Shown: positions 18,153 through 26,837 of the stretch, piece by piece
Layout of the letters: each line of letters starts with the position of its first letter
How positions within the stretch are numbered: the first letter of the stretch is position 1
DNA from: Portibacter lacus
GTDB lineage: Bacteria; Bacteroidota; Bacteroidia; Chitinophagales; Saprospiraceae
NCBI RefSeq assembly: GCF_021533215.1
Contig: NZ_JAJNKA010000002.1
Location: 1-64,000 of the forward strand
Direction: 5' to 3'
Length of the DNA: 64,000 nt
Notes under the pieces: model-generated
Told to the model about the DNA's origin: nothing
Database searches by the model: none
Seen by the model: the letters and a program-made list of their open reading frames with translations, nothing else
Program-made: the position numbers and the translations under genes

Positions 18153-18185
18153 ATTGGGGTGATTGGGGTGATTGGGGTGATTGGG
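18153..18185. repeat. 9-bp tandem repeat ATTGGGGTG
   Basis: Three perfect ATTGGGGTG units plus a fourth partial (ATTGGG); a related GGGTGATTGG lies just upstream at 18139-18148. This is a microsatellite-scale array without coding context. Confidence 0.85.
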
Positions 18186-18222
18186 AATAAAATCAATCTT
18201 AATTACTTCTCCAAAAATATCC

Positions 18223-18249
18223 CGCAGATCTCGCTGATTTTCGCAGATT
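18223..18249. repeat. CGCAGAT-type short repeat
   Basis: Three near-identical 9-10 bp words occur in a row (CGCAGATCT, CGCTGATTTT, CGCAGATT). Similar 'CGCAGATT' strings are scattered in intergenic DNA of many Bacteroidota, as I recall; no function is known to me. Confidence 0.5.
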
Positions 18250-18443
18250 CTAAAACTGATAATATTATTTAGGCATGAAGTCTATCCTAACTACTATGTA
18301 AGCAATTGAGAAATACGTTCGATCTTCGATCTTACTATTCACCCCTCGGACTGAACTTGTCTGCCTTCGAAGAAACGTTAGAGTCCAAAGCCTGCCCAGC
18401 ATTTTCCGCGGGGATTCTATTCTATTGTGTAACTAAAAAATTA

Positions 18444-18507
18444 AGTACTCAAGACTTCCGACTAAGGACTCTGGACTTTAGACTCAAGACTCACGACTCA
18501 ATACTCT
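18444..18507. repeat. 7-bp periodic GACT array
   Basis: GACT occurs at 18453, 18460, 18467, 18474, 18481, 18488 and 18495, exactly every 7 bp, with degenerate TACT at 18446 and 18503 marking the edges. The three bases between the GACT cores vary (caa, ccg, aag, ctg and so on). It is non-coding. Confidence 0.85.
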
Positions 18508-18624
18508 TTAAGCAGCTCCGCAATCCTTCCACCACTCATTTCCCCTCTCGGCTTACCGCCACATGAGTATTAACCCGAGATTAAGTTCGTAATTTCGAGG
18601 TCTATGAAAACATATATAAACAAC

Positions 18625-18665
18625 AATGATAGTCTCACTACAAGCAAGACTATCATTCTTTTTTT
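18625..18665. terminator. Bidirectional terminator next to thioredoxin
   Basis: AATGATAGTCT (18625-18635) pairs perfectly with AGACTATCATT (18647-18657). Seven T residues follow on the plus strand; on the minus strand a weaker TTGTTGTTT tract follows. It lies 30 bp downstream of the thioredoxin stop and most likely ends that transcript. Confidence 0.75.
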
Positions 18666-18695
18666 GCTAACTCCTCGAATCTAACCCAATCAAGC

Positions 18696-19013
18696 TTAGT
18701 TCATCAAAGCTTTAATTTTCTTTCTAAGCGAAGCCTCTGATGCTCCACCTCTAACACTATCTTTTACTTTATTCCCTTGCATGAAGAACAAAGATGGAAT
18801 ACTTCTCACTTGAAATTTAGCAGCAATATCTTTCTGCTCGTCTACATTTATTTTCACGATCTCAACTTCTCCTTTGAATTCTTCCGCTAATTTCTCAACG
18901 GTAGGCAATAACGACTGACATGGACCACACCAATCTGCATAAAAATCTAACATCATCGGTTTTCCACTTTTTACCAGTTCGTTGAACTCTTTATTTGAAT
19001 TTATATTTCTCAT
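18696..19013 (-). CDS. trxA: Thioredoxin
   Basis: A 105-residue cytoplasmic thioredoxin, a dithiol-disulfide oxidoreductase with the redox motif ADWCGPCQ, the cis-Pro loop VRSIPSLFFM, and the buried-Asp region MLDFYADW. The frame stays open upstream, but the extra 19 residues (VLLRRIFVLNKKKR) are not thioredoxin-like and overlap the predicted -7 box, so the ATG at 19011-19013 is chosen. It has its own promoter box and terminator and follows the DUF6503-like lipoprotein gene by 84 bp. Confidence 0.95.
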   Translation of the reverse strand: MRNINSNKEFNELVKSGKPMMLDFYADWCGPCQSLLPTVEKLAEEFKGEVEIVKINVDEQKDIAAKFQVRSIPSLFFMQGNKVKDSVRGGASEASLRKKIKALMN

Positions 19014-19033
19014 TCTTTTTTTTTTATTTAATA

Positions 19034-19041
19034 CAAATATA
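19034..19041 (-). promoter_or_regulatory. Predicted -7 box for thioredoxin
   Basis: TATATTTG on the minus strand, 20 bp before the chosen ATG. No well-spaced TTG -33 element was found. Confidence 0.45.
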
Positions 19042-19097
19042 CGACGTAACAACACTGAATGAAATAGCAATAATTCCTGACTTCTTAGCCATACTTC

Positions 19098-19838
19098 CTA
19101 TTTCATCACTTTTACGTTCTCCGTATTAATATCAGAAAGCTTTTTCAGCTCATTTTGTTCAAATAATTTCGGCAAATCCGCTAATGGCGTTCCTAATGCT
19201 GCCTTATAATTGACATAGTCTTGAAACACAACACCCGCTACATTTCTTGTATTATTGGCTTCCCGAAATCGAACTCCGCCGTCATTCACGATGTAATTAT
19301 AGGCTAGATAATCTATCAAATTTGTTTCCTGATTAATCCAATAATAATAGGTATCATCATGGTCTGTACCACCACCCTCTTGATCGAACGTCACTTCCAG
19401 CACATCATACTTCTTATCTTTAATTTCCGTAGTTCCTTTGTACTCCTTATTTACCGCCTTATCCTGTAGCTTGTATGGCAGCGTTACGAAATATAGTACA
19501 GAATTCAAGCTCTCCGTATGGATTACGACGTCCTTTTCACTCAAGTCAACTACTTCTCCGTTGATCTGTCTAGAAAATTCTCCGTCTTTTAAAGTATCCA
19601 ATAAAACCGTATCTGGCTTTACTTCTTTCCTCGTATAAATGTACTTCCCATTATCATTTCTGAAAGTGTAATGCTTATTTCGAAAATCGAATTCATAAGC
19701 AGCCTGATCGTATAAGTCTCCGCCATGTGCTTCTAGCGCTTTGCTGAAAACAACCTCAGCTGGAGAAAGCTCCTGCGTCTTTTCCTCGCAACCTGTTAAT
19801 AAGATTAGACTAAGTATAAAAAATGTAAAATATCTCAT
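19098..19838 (-). CDS. Lipoprotein, DUF6503-like
   Basis: From the ATG at 19836-19838 the protein has 246 residues and a lipoprotein signal ILSLILLTGC with Cys at residue 17; a longer frame is open upstream but would bury the signal. The mature part begins with EVVFSKALEAHGGDLYDQA, EFDFRNKHYTFR, which I associate with the Bacteroidota-specific DUF6503 family of unknown function. It is probably on the periplasmic face of a membrane. The gene starts 1 bp from the VOC gene stop, so it belongs to the FAD oxidase-VOC-lipoprotein operon. Confidence 0.72.
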   Translation of the reverse strand: MRYFTFFILSLILLTGCEEKTQELSPAEVVFSKALEAHGGDLYDQAAYEFDFRNKHYTFRNDNGKYIYTRKEVKPDTVLLDTLKDGEFSRQINGEVVDLSEKDVVIHTESLNSVLYFVTLPYKLQDKAVNKEYKGTTEIKDKKYDVLEVTFDQEGGGTDHDDTYYYWINQETNLIDYLAYNYIVNDGGVRFREANNTRNVAGVVFQDYVNYKAALGTPLADLPKLFEQNELKKLSDINTENVKVMK

Positions 19839-19839
19839 G

Positions 19840-20472
19840 TTATAATTTAATAATTCCTTTTGGTGATTTAATAATCGCTTGAATTCTTGCTTCATTGAAA
19901 AAATTAACTCGCTGGTCAATGTTCAATTTTTCGAATACAACATCAATTTCTGAAGACTGAGGGTGATCAATTTCCAGCCCTAACAACTTGCATTGTGCTT
20001 CTAGCGAATCTGTAGGGTGTATATCGGATTTCGTCCAGTCCGTCATGAAAGGGATCACTTCAACTTCTGGTTCTTCGAGTGGCATTACCAAGTCCCATTT
20101 CAAGGTATCCCCATTTGGTGTTTTCCTTTCTCCACCTTTTACTACTCCCATTTTCGGATGGTAGCCAGAAAGTACTTTTGCATCTTTCTGAGCATCTTCC
20201 GTTTTTAGCGCCCATCGCGTGATTTTATTTCGCTTGATCAGATCAATGCCCATCCATCTAGGTGCCTCTACCTTTTTATTCGTTTCATCGACAGCTAATA
20301 TTTCCAAGTAACAAGTATTTCCTAAATGAACAAGAGCATTTTTTGTCCCTTGGTGAAGATGTTTTCCACCTATCACTGGCTTCACTCCCAATCTTTCTTC
20401 TAATTCCGCTACAGCATCTTCTAAATTCAGAACACAATAAACGATGTGATCTACTTGTCTATTATTCTCCAT
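19840..20472 (-). CDS. VOC family (glyoxalase-like) protein
   Basis: This 210-residue protein starts VDHIVYCVLNLEDAVAELEERLG, the beta-alpha unit of the vicinal-oxygen-chelate fold in the Glyoxalase_3-like branch, with GGKHLHQGTKNALVHLG and CYLEILAV following. Potential metal ligands are His9 and the Glu in LEIL. Members of this branch are poorly characterised, so no reaction is claimed. It overlaps the upstream amine-oxidase gene by 11 bp, so the products may act on related metabolites. Confidence 0.75.
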   Translation of the reverse strand: MENNRQVDHIVYCVLNLEDAVAELEERLGVKPVIGGKHLHQGTKNALVHLGNTCYLEILAVDETNKKVEAPRWMGIDLIKRNKITRWALKTEDAQKDAKVLSGYHPKMGVVKGGERKTPNGDTLKWDLVMPLEEPEVEVIPFMTDWTKSDIHPTDSLEAQCKLLGLEIDHPQSSEIDVVFEKLNIDQRVNFFNEARIQAIIKSPKGIIKL

Positions 20473-21532
20473 CTTGCATTAATCTTTCATATGTGTTTTG
20501 GGCACTACAAATTGCACCATCCATATAACCCGGAAATTCCGCTGATGTTTCGCTTCCAGCCAAAAATAATTTTCCCCCAAGAAAAGATTGAGCATAAATA
20601 TGATGACCGTTATTCTGGTGAGGTAGTACATTTTGTTCATAAGCCGTGAATGTATTCGCTTCTTTCCGCCATACTAATTCATGATACTCTTCGTAAGCAT
20701 CCACTTTTTCTCCGTAATATTTTCTTAATTGCTTAAGAATTATGGTCAATCTTTCTTCCTTGGATACATTGAAATAATTTCCGGATAAGAAACCCTTTAA
20801 CGCATATTTCGAATCTGCTGCATTACTGTGGTCATACATTTCTGGAATCGGTCCAACATTGCTGAAAATCGTTCCACTTAGTCCCTTCGCCCTCCAAAAT
20901 GGCTCTTTAAAGGTCAATGCTATTTTAATAGATTCACCCATCCAAGTATGAGTTTGTTTGGCAATCTGCTCAGCCTCATTTGGTAATTTTGGCACTATGT
21001 CAATGTTAGATCCCAGTAAGTTCGGAGGTAAAGTAGACACAACTTTTCTTGCTTTAATCTCTAAGTTCTCGGATTTTACTACAATATAATCATCTCCAAG
21101 ATTTATGCTTTTAACAAATTGACCTAAAAAAATATCTTCCTCATCTAAATGAGAAGCCAATCGATCTATCAAAACACAACTTCCTCCTGAAATTCTAAGA
21201 CTTGGCTCAGGATTCGGTGGTAACTGAGCAAGATAATGTGGACTCATCGAACTTGCCTCATAAATTGCTGTTTCTCCTATTTCCTGCTCAAATGTATCGA
21301 TCTGAAGTTCGTGCAATAGCTTAACTAGATGAGTATGCTTATTCCCTAGCCAAGTGGCTCCCATTTCTAGAGGTGTATTGTTTTCACTAACTTTCGTATA
21401 GATACGCCCTCCTAGCCTATTTCTACTTTCGATTAATTTTACCCTCAATCCAGAATTCCTCAGATAATATGCAAGTGTTAATCCAGTCAGACCAGCACCT
21501 ATAATAGCAATATCACATTCTACTTTCTTCAT
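20462..21532 (-). CDS. Flavin amine oxidase family protein
   Basis: A 356-residue FAD oxidoreductase with the dinucleotide-binding start IAIIGAGLTGLTLAYYL, the acidic ribose-binding end IESRNRLGGRIYTK (GG doublet), and the C-terminal FAD motif LAGSETSAEFPGYMDGAICS typical of monoamine-oxidase/protoporphyrinogen-oxidase relatives. It is shorter than true MAO (about 450-500), so substrate domain loops are reduced. It is the first gene of a unit with the VOC protein and the lipoprotein. Substrate unknown. Confidence 0.82.
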   Translation of the reverse strand: MKKVECDIAIIGAGLTGLTLAYYLRNSGLRVKLIESRNRLGGRIYTKVSENNTPLEMGATWLGNKHTHLVKLLHELQIDTFEQEIGETAIYEASSMSPHYLAQLPPNPEPSLRISGGSCVLIDRLASHLDEEDIFLGQFVKSINLGDDYIVVKSENLEIKARKVVSTLPPNLLGSNIDIVPKLPNEAEQIAKQTHTWMGESIKIALTFKEPFWRAKGLSGTIFSNVGPIPEMYDHSNAADSKYALKGFLSGNYFNVSKEERLTIILKQLRKYYGEKVDAYEEYHELVWRKEANTFTAYEQNVLPHQNNGHHIYAQSFLGGKLFLAGSETSAEFPGYMDGAICSAQNTYERLMQDGE

Positions 21533-21615
21533 TTCACAAAAATATACTTAATTCGCAGAAAGAATTGTTTAAACTAGGACATGCAGATCAATAAAAAGGA
21601 ATAACGCTTCGCTGG

Positions 21616-21664
21616 AGATTAAGCAGTAATCTGAGCATCTCGCAATAAATTGCGAGGTCCTTTG
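21616..21664. repeat. Dispersed double-hairpin repeat related to the 32.6-kb array
   Basis: Two adjacent perfect palindromes: AGATTA/TAATCT (21616-21632) and CTCGCAA/TTGCGAG (21639-21656), immediately followed by GTCCTTTG. The second hairpin and its GTCCTTTG tail match the architecture of the tandem repeat at 32558-33065, with different arm bases that keep pairing. The remaining intergenic DNA around it shows no gene. Confidence 0.6.
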
Positions 21665-21792
21665 CAAGTAAATTAGTTCAGAATTACTATTTTAATACTT
21701 GTTAAACACAATCCTGTTAAAGCGCAATAACCGATGAACATTTTGTCCCCAATTCACCTTTCAACTTCGTCAATAAAGCAAACAACCTAAAG

Positions 21793-22452
21793 ATGAGCAA
21801 TAAAAAAATATATGACTTCCTCCGTGATTTAACAGCTAACAATTCTAAAGAATGGATGGATGAAAACCGAAAACGATATCATGAAGCTAAGGATATATGG
21901 CTAGAACAGATTGCTCAGATTCTTAAGCGCTTAGAAAAATATGACGAAAGAATGGCGTCCATAAAACCTAAGGACACCATTATGCGAATTAACAACAATC
22001 GTCGGTTCCAGCCTAACCTTCCAGTATACAAAGATAATTTTGGATTCAGTCCAGTGGGAATGTCAGAACCTTCCTTTTACATTCACATTTCACCATCAGG
22101 ATCTTTTATAGGAGGAGGCTTATATCGACCAGACAAAGAAACCTTGAAGAAAATCAGAGAAGCCATTGATTATGATGGCGAAAAACTGCTTGAAATCACG
22201 CAGCAATCTTCTTTCACATCGTATTATGGAGGTATCGGTGAAGATCAAGAAATGCTCAAAACAAGTCCACGTGGCTATAGCGAGGACAACAAGAACATAG
22301 AACTTCTACGAAGAAAGAGCTTTACAGCTATTCGGAACATTACTCCTAAGGAAGTAGCGAGCAAGGATTTTCTTGATCTTGTCGAAGAAGGCTATAAAGA
22401 ACTCATTCCTTTCAACGCTTATCTGAAGCAAGCCGTAGAATTTACAACTTAA
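21793..22452 (+). CDS. DUF2461 family protein
   Basis: The 219-residue protein has the family hallmarks FLRDLTANNSKEWMDENRKRY near the N-terminus, the IMRINNNRRFQ segment, and YIHISPSGSFIGGGLYRP in the middle. DUF2461 (TIGR02453) proteins are widespread in Bacteroidota and other phyla; their function is unknown and no catalytic residues are established. No signal peptide, so cytoplasmic. It is convergent with, and overlaps by 11 bp, the T9SS protein gene. Confidence 0.88.
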   Translation: MSNKKIYDFLRDLTANNSKEWMDENRKRYHEAKDIWLEQIAQILKRLEKYDERMASIKPKDTIMRINNNRRFQPNLPVYKDNFGFSPVGMSEPSFYIHISPSGSFIGGGLYRPDKETLKKIREAIDYDGEKLLEITQQSSFTSYYGGIGEDQEMLKTSPRGYSEDNKNIELLRRKSFTAIRNITPKEVASKDFLDLVEEGYKELIPFNAYLKQAVEFTT

Positions 22453-23530
22453 TCAGTTTTTGGGAATAGGTTCCATGTATTGTTTCTATGTTCAGAAAGT
22501 ATACACCCAAAGGAAAATTCACCATAGAAATGGACTTTGTTTCCCTAGAGTATACTTGCATAACTTGACCTGACACATCTATAATTCTGAATTGCTTCAC
22601 ATTCATCTCATTAGGGATTTCAATATTGATTTGATCTTGTACAGGATTGGGGAAAATTTCCATATCCTTACTGAAATCAGCTAGGTTATTGCTACCACTT
22701 GAAGCTACACCAAAAGTATAAAATGCCGTGGTTGATTCTTGATCAGCTTGCCCTGGTAAACTAGTTATGGTTTTAATGATTCTATAGATCGAAAATTTAC
22801 GATCTTCTTGCATCCAATCATAGTAAACTAATTCATTATTGCTAATGGTTTCAAACACATTTCCCATTATTTCTATAGAAAACGTATCTGACTGATTTTC
22901 TACACGCTTCACCCGAACAACATTATTAAACGTGCCAATCGGTGTAGTTATCGTTCCGGTTGCATCCGCTTCCATTTTAATCGTTCCACCTCTATTACTT
23001 ATAAATTCAACGGTATCATATTTATTCGTAATGATAGAATTAAAATCAGACTCAAATACATCTCCATATTCAATTGGAAACTGGAAATCTTCCCTAGGAT
23101 TGCTTGTATTATCAATGATCGTTGTGTCCTTTCTACCCGAATTTGTATTGGTCAATATGGCATATGAACCTAGTGTTACAATCCGATCATTTTCAAAATT
23201 ATCAAATTCATAAAACTCGAAATCGATCGTATCATTACCAGGTGTAGGGATTCTTATGGCGAGTTCTGCATTGGGGAAAAGCTTCATACCTAATTCATTC
23301 TCCGAAACTAATTCTCCTCTCCAATCTATGGTATCCTGCCCTTTTACTCCACTGAAATCCCAAGTTTGATTTTCTCCTGACGGACCTTCACTGACCGATT
23401 GATCATCTCCTATAAAAACGACTGTTACTTGATCGCCCGGATCAATAACAATCTCATCAATGGTAATTACTTGTGCGCTAATAATGGAAGCTAAAAGAAT
23501 TGTTAAGCAAAAGGTAAGAATTGTTTTCAT
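22442..23530 (-). CDS. Secreted protein with T9SS type A sorting domain
   Basis: From the ATG at 23530 the protein has 362 residues, a signal peptide (MKTILTFCLTILLASIISAQ) and a C-terminal Por-secretion domain starting MEIFPNPVQDQINIEI and ending YSQKLIKL, so it should be exported by the type IX system and cell-surface anchored. The middle is beta-rich (GENQTWDFSGVKGQDTIDW, TITTPIGTFNNVVRVKRV) without a recognised catalytic domain. Upstream is a good -33/-7 promoter with an 18-bp palindrome abutting its -33 element, shared with the response-regulator region, so it may be a regulated target of the neighbouring two-component system. Confidence 0.85.
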   Translation of the reverse strand: MKTILTFCLTILLASIISAQVITIDEIVIDPGDQVTVVFIGDDQSVSEGPSGENQTWDFSGVKGQDTIDWRGELVSENELGMKLFPNAELAIRIPTPGNDTIDFEFYEFDNFENDRIVTLGSYAILTNTNSGRKDTTIIDNTSNPREDFQFPIEYGDVFESDFNSIITNKYDTVEFISNRGGTIKMEADATGTITTPIGTFNNVVRVKRVENQSDTFSIEIMGNVFETISNNELVYYDWMQEDRKFSIYRIIKTITSLPGQADQESTTAFYTFGVASSGSNNLADFSKDMEIFPNPVQDQINIEIPNEMNVKQFRIIDVSGQVMQVYSRETKSISMVNFPLGVYFLNIETIHGTYSQKLIKL

Positions 23531-23541
23531 TGTTTTTCTTG

Positions 23542-23572
23542 CAAAACTATCTCGACAATGAATATAAATCAA
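23542..23572 (-). promoter_or_regulatory. Predicted promoter of the T9SS protein gene
   Basis: On the minus strand TTG (23572-23570), 20-nt spacer, TAGTTTTG (23549-23542), a full TTG/TAnnTTTG Bacteroidota promoter, 11 bp before the ATG. The ATTACC palindrome abuts the -33 element. Confidence 0.6.
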
Positions 23573-23589
23573 TTACCCGTTCAGGTAAT
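23572..23589. promoter_or_regulatory. Candidate operator, palindrome copy 1
   Basis: ATTACC-CGTTCA-GGTAAT; read on the minus strand it is ATTACCTGAACGGGTAAT, which differs at one of 18 positions from the palindrome at 27505-27522. It lies between the divergent T9SS and histidine-kinase genes. A half-site ATTACCCG recurs at 23613-23620, nearer the kinase start. Binding by the adjacent NarL-type regulator is a hypothesis. Confidence 0.65.
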
Positions 23590-23664
23590 TTTTTCAAATT
23601 TGATCCTAAAATATTACCCGAATTAATTAGCTGCCCTTATCTTATGTATTCATTTTAAGCATAA

Positions 23665-26600
23665 ATGTTTCGAAAAACCATAACCCTTGTTTTATTCTTT
23701 TGTGCAATTGGAGTTTCAGCACAAAAAGTAAATTTGCATTTTAAAAGATTTAGCACAGAAGATGGTCTTTCACATTCTAAGGTCAATTGCTTTTTAGAAG
23801 ACAGCAGAGGATATATGTGGATCGGAACGGACGATGGATTGAATAGATTCTCTGGATTTACATTCAAAGTTTTCAAAGATGAATTACCTCAGTCTAGAAT
23901 CAAGGATATCATTAAAGACGATAATGGACATTTATGGATCGGGACAGCCAATGGATTGTGTTTATATGAACCAGAAAAAGAAAAATTTACTCATTTTACG
24001 AAAGTAGGAGATTGCGAAAATTGTTTGGCAGGGCAAGTCATTAGCACATTAGAATTAGATGGAAATGAAGTGTGGATCGGCACCAATGCTGGTCTTTCTA
24101 AAATCAATATTGAAACTCACGAAATAGAATCATGGTATTATGACGAAAACACAGACGTCGTAGAGGTTCTATTCGCAGTTAGAGATATTGAAATTGTGGA
24201 TAGTCAACGGCTACTATTGGCCTCAGACGAAGGCTTAATTTTCTATAATAAAATGACCAAAACCTTCACCTATTTCAACGAAGAACATGGGCTGAAATCT
24301 CGTGGACTAGAGACTATCTACAAAGATAGAAATGGCGAATATTGGTTGGCATCAGATCGAGATGGCGTTTATAAAGTAACTGAAGGTCTTGAACATCCGA
24401 AATTTGAACTAAATCCATCCTATATAATGAATATGGAGGGTAATGTCACGGTATATGATTTTACGGAAGATGCTGATGGCAAATTATGGATTGGTTCTTA
24501 TTTTGGACTAACCATTGTCGATACGAAAACAGGAACAATTAGTTACCATAATAATGATCCTTTAGATGAGTTTTCATTAAACCAAAACCAAGTTTCGCAA
24601 ATTTATAAAGACAGGAATGATAGAATATGGATTGGGACACCATCTGGTATAAATGTATATGATCCTTATTATAATCAATTCGAATTGATGTCAAAAATTG
24701 ATGAGAATCCACTCGGTGCTATTTTCTGTTTCTTAGAAGATCATGAGCATAACTTATGGATGGGAAGTCAAAATAATGGTATTTATATTATAAAAAAGAA
24801 TGGTGAGACGGACCATTTGGTTCCTAGAAAACAAGTCTATGCATTAGAAGAGGATGACGATCAAAAAGTATGGGCGAGTGTACCACATAGAATGCATATT
24901 TTCGAAGAAGGTAGTTTAAGTTATTTTGACAAAGTACCAACCGCCTCCGTATACCAAATAAAAAAAGACGACCAAGGAAACCTTTGGATGGCAACGCATG
25001 GAGAAGGTGTCGTAAAAATAGATGAGGCTGGAGTTGTTAAACAATTCAAATATTTCAACAATGACCCTTTGCTTTCTAGTAAAAACTATGTGATCAATCT
25101 GGATTTCGATTCCAAGGGACGTATTTGGACTGGAAACTTTAACCTTGGAGGAGCAATTATAAAAAATCCTAGTTCCGATTCCGTTTTCTATAAGATTAAT
25201 GGAGACAAACCATTCTATCTTAAAAATGTCAATGATTACCATTTCGAAAATGAATCTGTGATTCTGAGCACAATTGAAGGTATATTTTATTTTGAAAATG
25301 CAGAACAGCTACTTAGCGATACCAGTGCTACATTTACAAAGATAAATGACGCCTATTCATATGAAATCATTCCAGGTAAGCCAGATAATTTATGGGTAAG
25401 CAGTACTTCAGGACTTTATAAAATTGACCTAAAAAATAAAACTTCGAAATCTTACAAACATCAAATTCCAAAGAAATATCAAGATTTCAACCATAGCGCA
25501 GGGCTAAAAACCCAAGATGGTTATCTCTATTTTGGGAATTCAAATGGGCTGGTAAAATTTAAACCAGAAAATATTAAACCGAATCCTAACAAACCCATCG
25601 TACGACTAAAAAATTTAAAGATTCTTAATGAGTTACTTATCACATCTTCTGATAGTTTAGAGAATAGATCTTTACCCTTAGAGATTTCCTACCTGGAAGA
25701 GATTAAGCTCCTTCCCAAGGATAAAATATTTTCCATAGAAATGGAGGTGATTAATTTCACAGCTAATGGAGGAATTCAGAAAGAATACTTTCTAGAAGGT
25801 TTTGACGAAGGCTGGCAACAAGCAGAATCCAACATTATCACAAGATCTAACCTTTCACCAGGCAAGTATACGCTGCGAATTCGAGCCATTAATAATGATG
25901 GCCTGACTAGTGATGAAACGACTTTAGACATTCATGTGATCGCTCCATGGTGGAAAAGATGGTGGGCATATTTAATCTATTTAGCAATGGTCGTTCTGTT
26001 ATTTATCGGTATGATGACCTTTCGCATAAATCAAGAAAGAAAATTAGAGCATGTTAGAACAACAGAGCGTGAAACATTCAGAAAAAGAAGTGCTCAAGAT
26101 TTTCATGACGAAGCGGGAACAAAGATAACTCGGATATCGCTATTAACTGAAATGGCTAAAAGAGCTGCTGCTGAAAGTCCCATCATTACATCTCATTTAG
26201 AGCGAATAGAGCAAAATCTCGAAGAATTAAATTACGGAATGAGGGACTTTATCTGGAGCCTTGATATCGACAAAGACAATTTACTGGAAACCATCAATCG
26301 CTTCATAGATTTTGCTGGATCCATTTGTGAAGAAGCAGATATTTCTTTCACATCGTCAGCAATCGATCCAAGCTTGGAAGGATTAAAAGCGGACATGGAG
26401 GATCGCAGAAATATCATTCTGCTTTTAAAAGAGGTGTTAAATAATTCTATTAAACACAGTGGTGCGAGTGAAATTTCGTTTTCAGTTGAAAAATCTGATG
26501 TTCAAGTAGTAATTCAATTAAGCGACAATGGGAAAGGCTTCGAAACTTCGACTGCCAAAAAAGGTAATGGGCTCCGGAACATCGCAAATCGAGCGGAAAA

Positions 26601-26691
26601 ATTAAGCGCTGTTTTAAACATTGAATCACAAGTTCATTCAGGAACAAAAATTACATTGACACTAAATGAGACGTTATTTAATTCAAGCTAA
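23665..26691 (+). CDS. Two-component regulator-propeller sensor histidine kinase
   Basis: This 1008-residue inner-membrane sensor has a signal peptide (to about residue 20), then a large periplasmic beta-propeller of Reg_prop repeats (YMWIGTDDGLNRFSGF, HLWIGTANGLCLY, EVWIGTNAGLSKI and others), a Y_Y_Y domain about 700-760, one transmembrane helix about 768-787, and a cytoplasmic HisKA_3/HATPase module. The phosphoacceptor is His814 in DFHDEAGTKITR; the N box is KEVLNNSIKHSG (about 923) and the G box SDNGKGF. The lack of receiver and AraC domains distinguishes it from one-piece hybrid systems of Bacteroides. Its likely partner is the convergent NarL-type regulator 146 bp away. Ligand unknown. 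Confidence 0.93.
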   Translation: MFRKTITLVLFFCAIGVSAQKVNLHFKRFSTEDGLSHSKVNCFLEDSRGYMWIGTDDGLNRFSGFTFKVFKDELPQSRIKDIIKDDNGHLWIGTANGLCLYEPEKEKFTHFTKVGDCENCLAGQVISTLELDGNEVWIGTNAGLSKINIETHEIESWYYDENTDVVEVLFAVRDIEIVDSQRLLLASDEGLIFYNKMTKTFTYFNEEHGLKSRGLETIYKDRNGEYWLASDRDGVYKVTEGLEHPKFELNPSYIMNMEGNVTVYDFTEDADGKLWIGSYFGLTIVDTKTGTISYHNNDPLDEFSLNQNQVSQIYKDRNDRIWIGTPSGINVYDPYYNQFELMSKIDENPLGAIFCFLEDHEHNLWMGSQNNGIYIIKKNGETDHLVPRKQVYALEEDDDQKVWASVPHRMHIFEEGSLSYFDKVPTASVYQIKKDDQGNLWMATHGEGVVKIDEAGVVKQFKYFNNDPLLSSKNYVINLDFDSKGRIWTGNFNLGGAIIKNPSSDSVFYKINGDKPFYLKNVNDYHFENESVILSTIEGIFYFENAEQLLSDTSATFTKINDAYSYEIIPGKPDNLWVSSTSGLYKIDLKNKTSKSYKHQIPKKYQDFNHSAGLKTQDGYLYFGNSNGLVKFKPENIKPNPNKPIVRLKNLKILNELLITSSDSLENRSLPLEISYLEEIKLLPKDKIFSIEMEVINFTANGGIQKEYFLEGFDEGWQQAESNIITRSNLSPGKYTLRIRAINNDGLTSDETTLDIHVIAPWWKRWWAYLIYLAMVVLLFIGMMTFRINQERKLEHVRTTERETFRKRSAQDFHDEAGTKITRISLLTEMAKRAAAESPIITSHLERIEQNLEELNYGMRDFIWSLDIDKDNLLETINRFIDFAGSICEEADISFTSSAIDPSLEGLKADMEDRRNIILLLKEVLNNSIKHSGASEISFSVEKSDVQVVIQLSDNGKGFETSTAKKGNGLRNIANRAEKLSAVLNIESQVHSGTKITLTLNETLFNSS

Positions 26692-26837
26692 AAACCTCAA
26701 AATTTACTCAAATCTGGACCAAGTTCATCAGTACGAGATTAATAACCGTCTCGGTTTAAAACCCAAGATCCTAATCTAACTATGATCAACAAGTAAGAGT
26801 GACAACGGACCTTTACTATTGCTAGACTTCCGAATAT

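Larger units (their letters stand above)
17666..18695. other. Gene-free, repeat-rich kilobase between arginine operon and thioredoxin
   Basis: No convincing coding sequence is present. From left to right it holds the leader and promoter of the arginine operon, two imperfect hairpin repeats plus an orphan half, a 9-bp tandem repeat, a CGCAGAT-type repeat, a 7-bp periodic GACT array, and the bidirectional terminator next to thioredoxin. Short ORFs here on both strands are low complexity and lack family features. The clustering suggests a tolerated landing site for small repeats. Confidence 0.7.

Noticed and set aside
17999-18196. Minus-strand ORF of 65 codons with PITPITPIN repeats
   Set aside because: It is the translation of the 9-bp ATTGGGGTG tandem repeat and REP-like hairpins; no start context or family support.
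18306-18566. Plus-strand ORF of 86 codons
   Set aside because: It spans the 7-bp GACT array, giving low-complexity peptide (LSTQDFRLRTLDFRLKT); judged non-coding.
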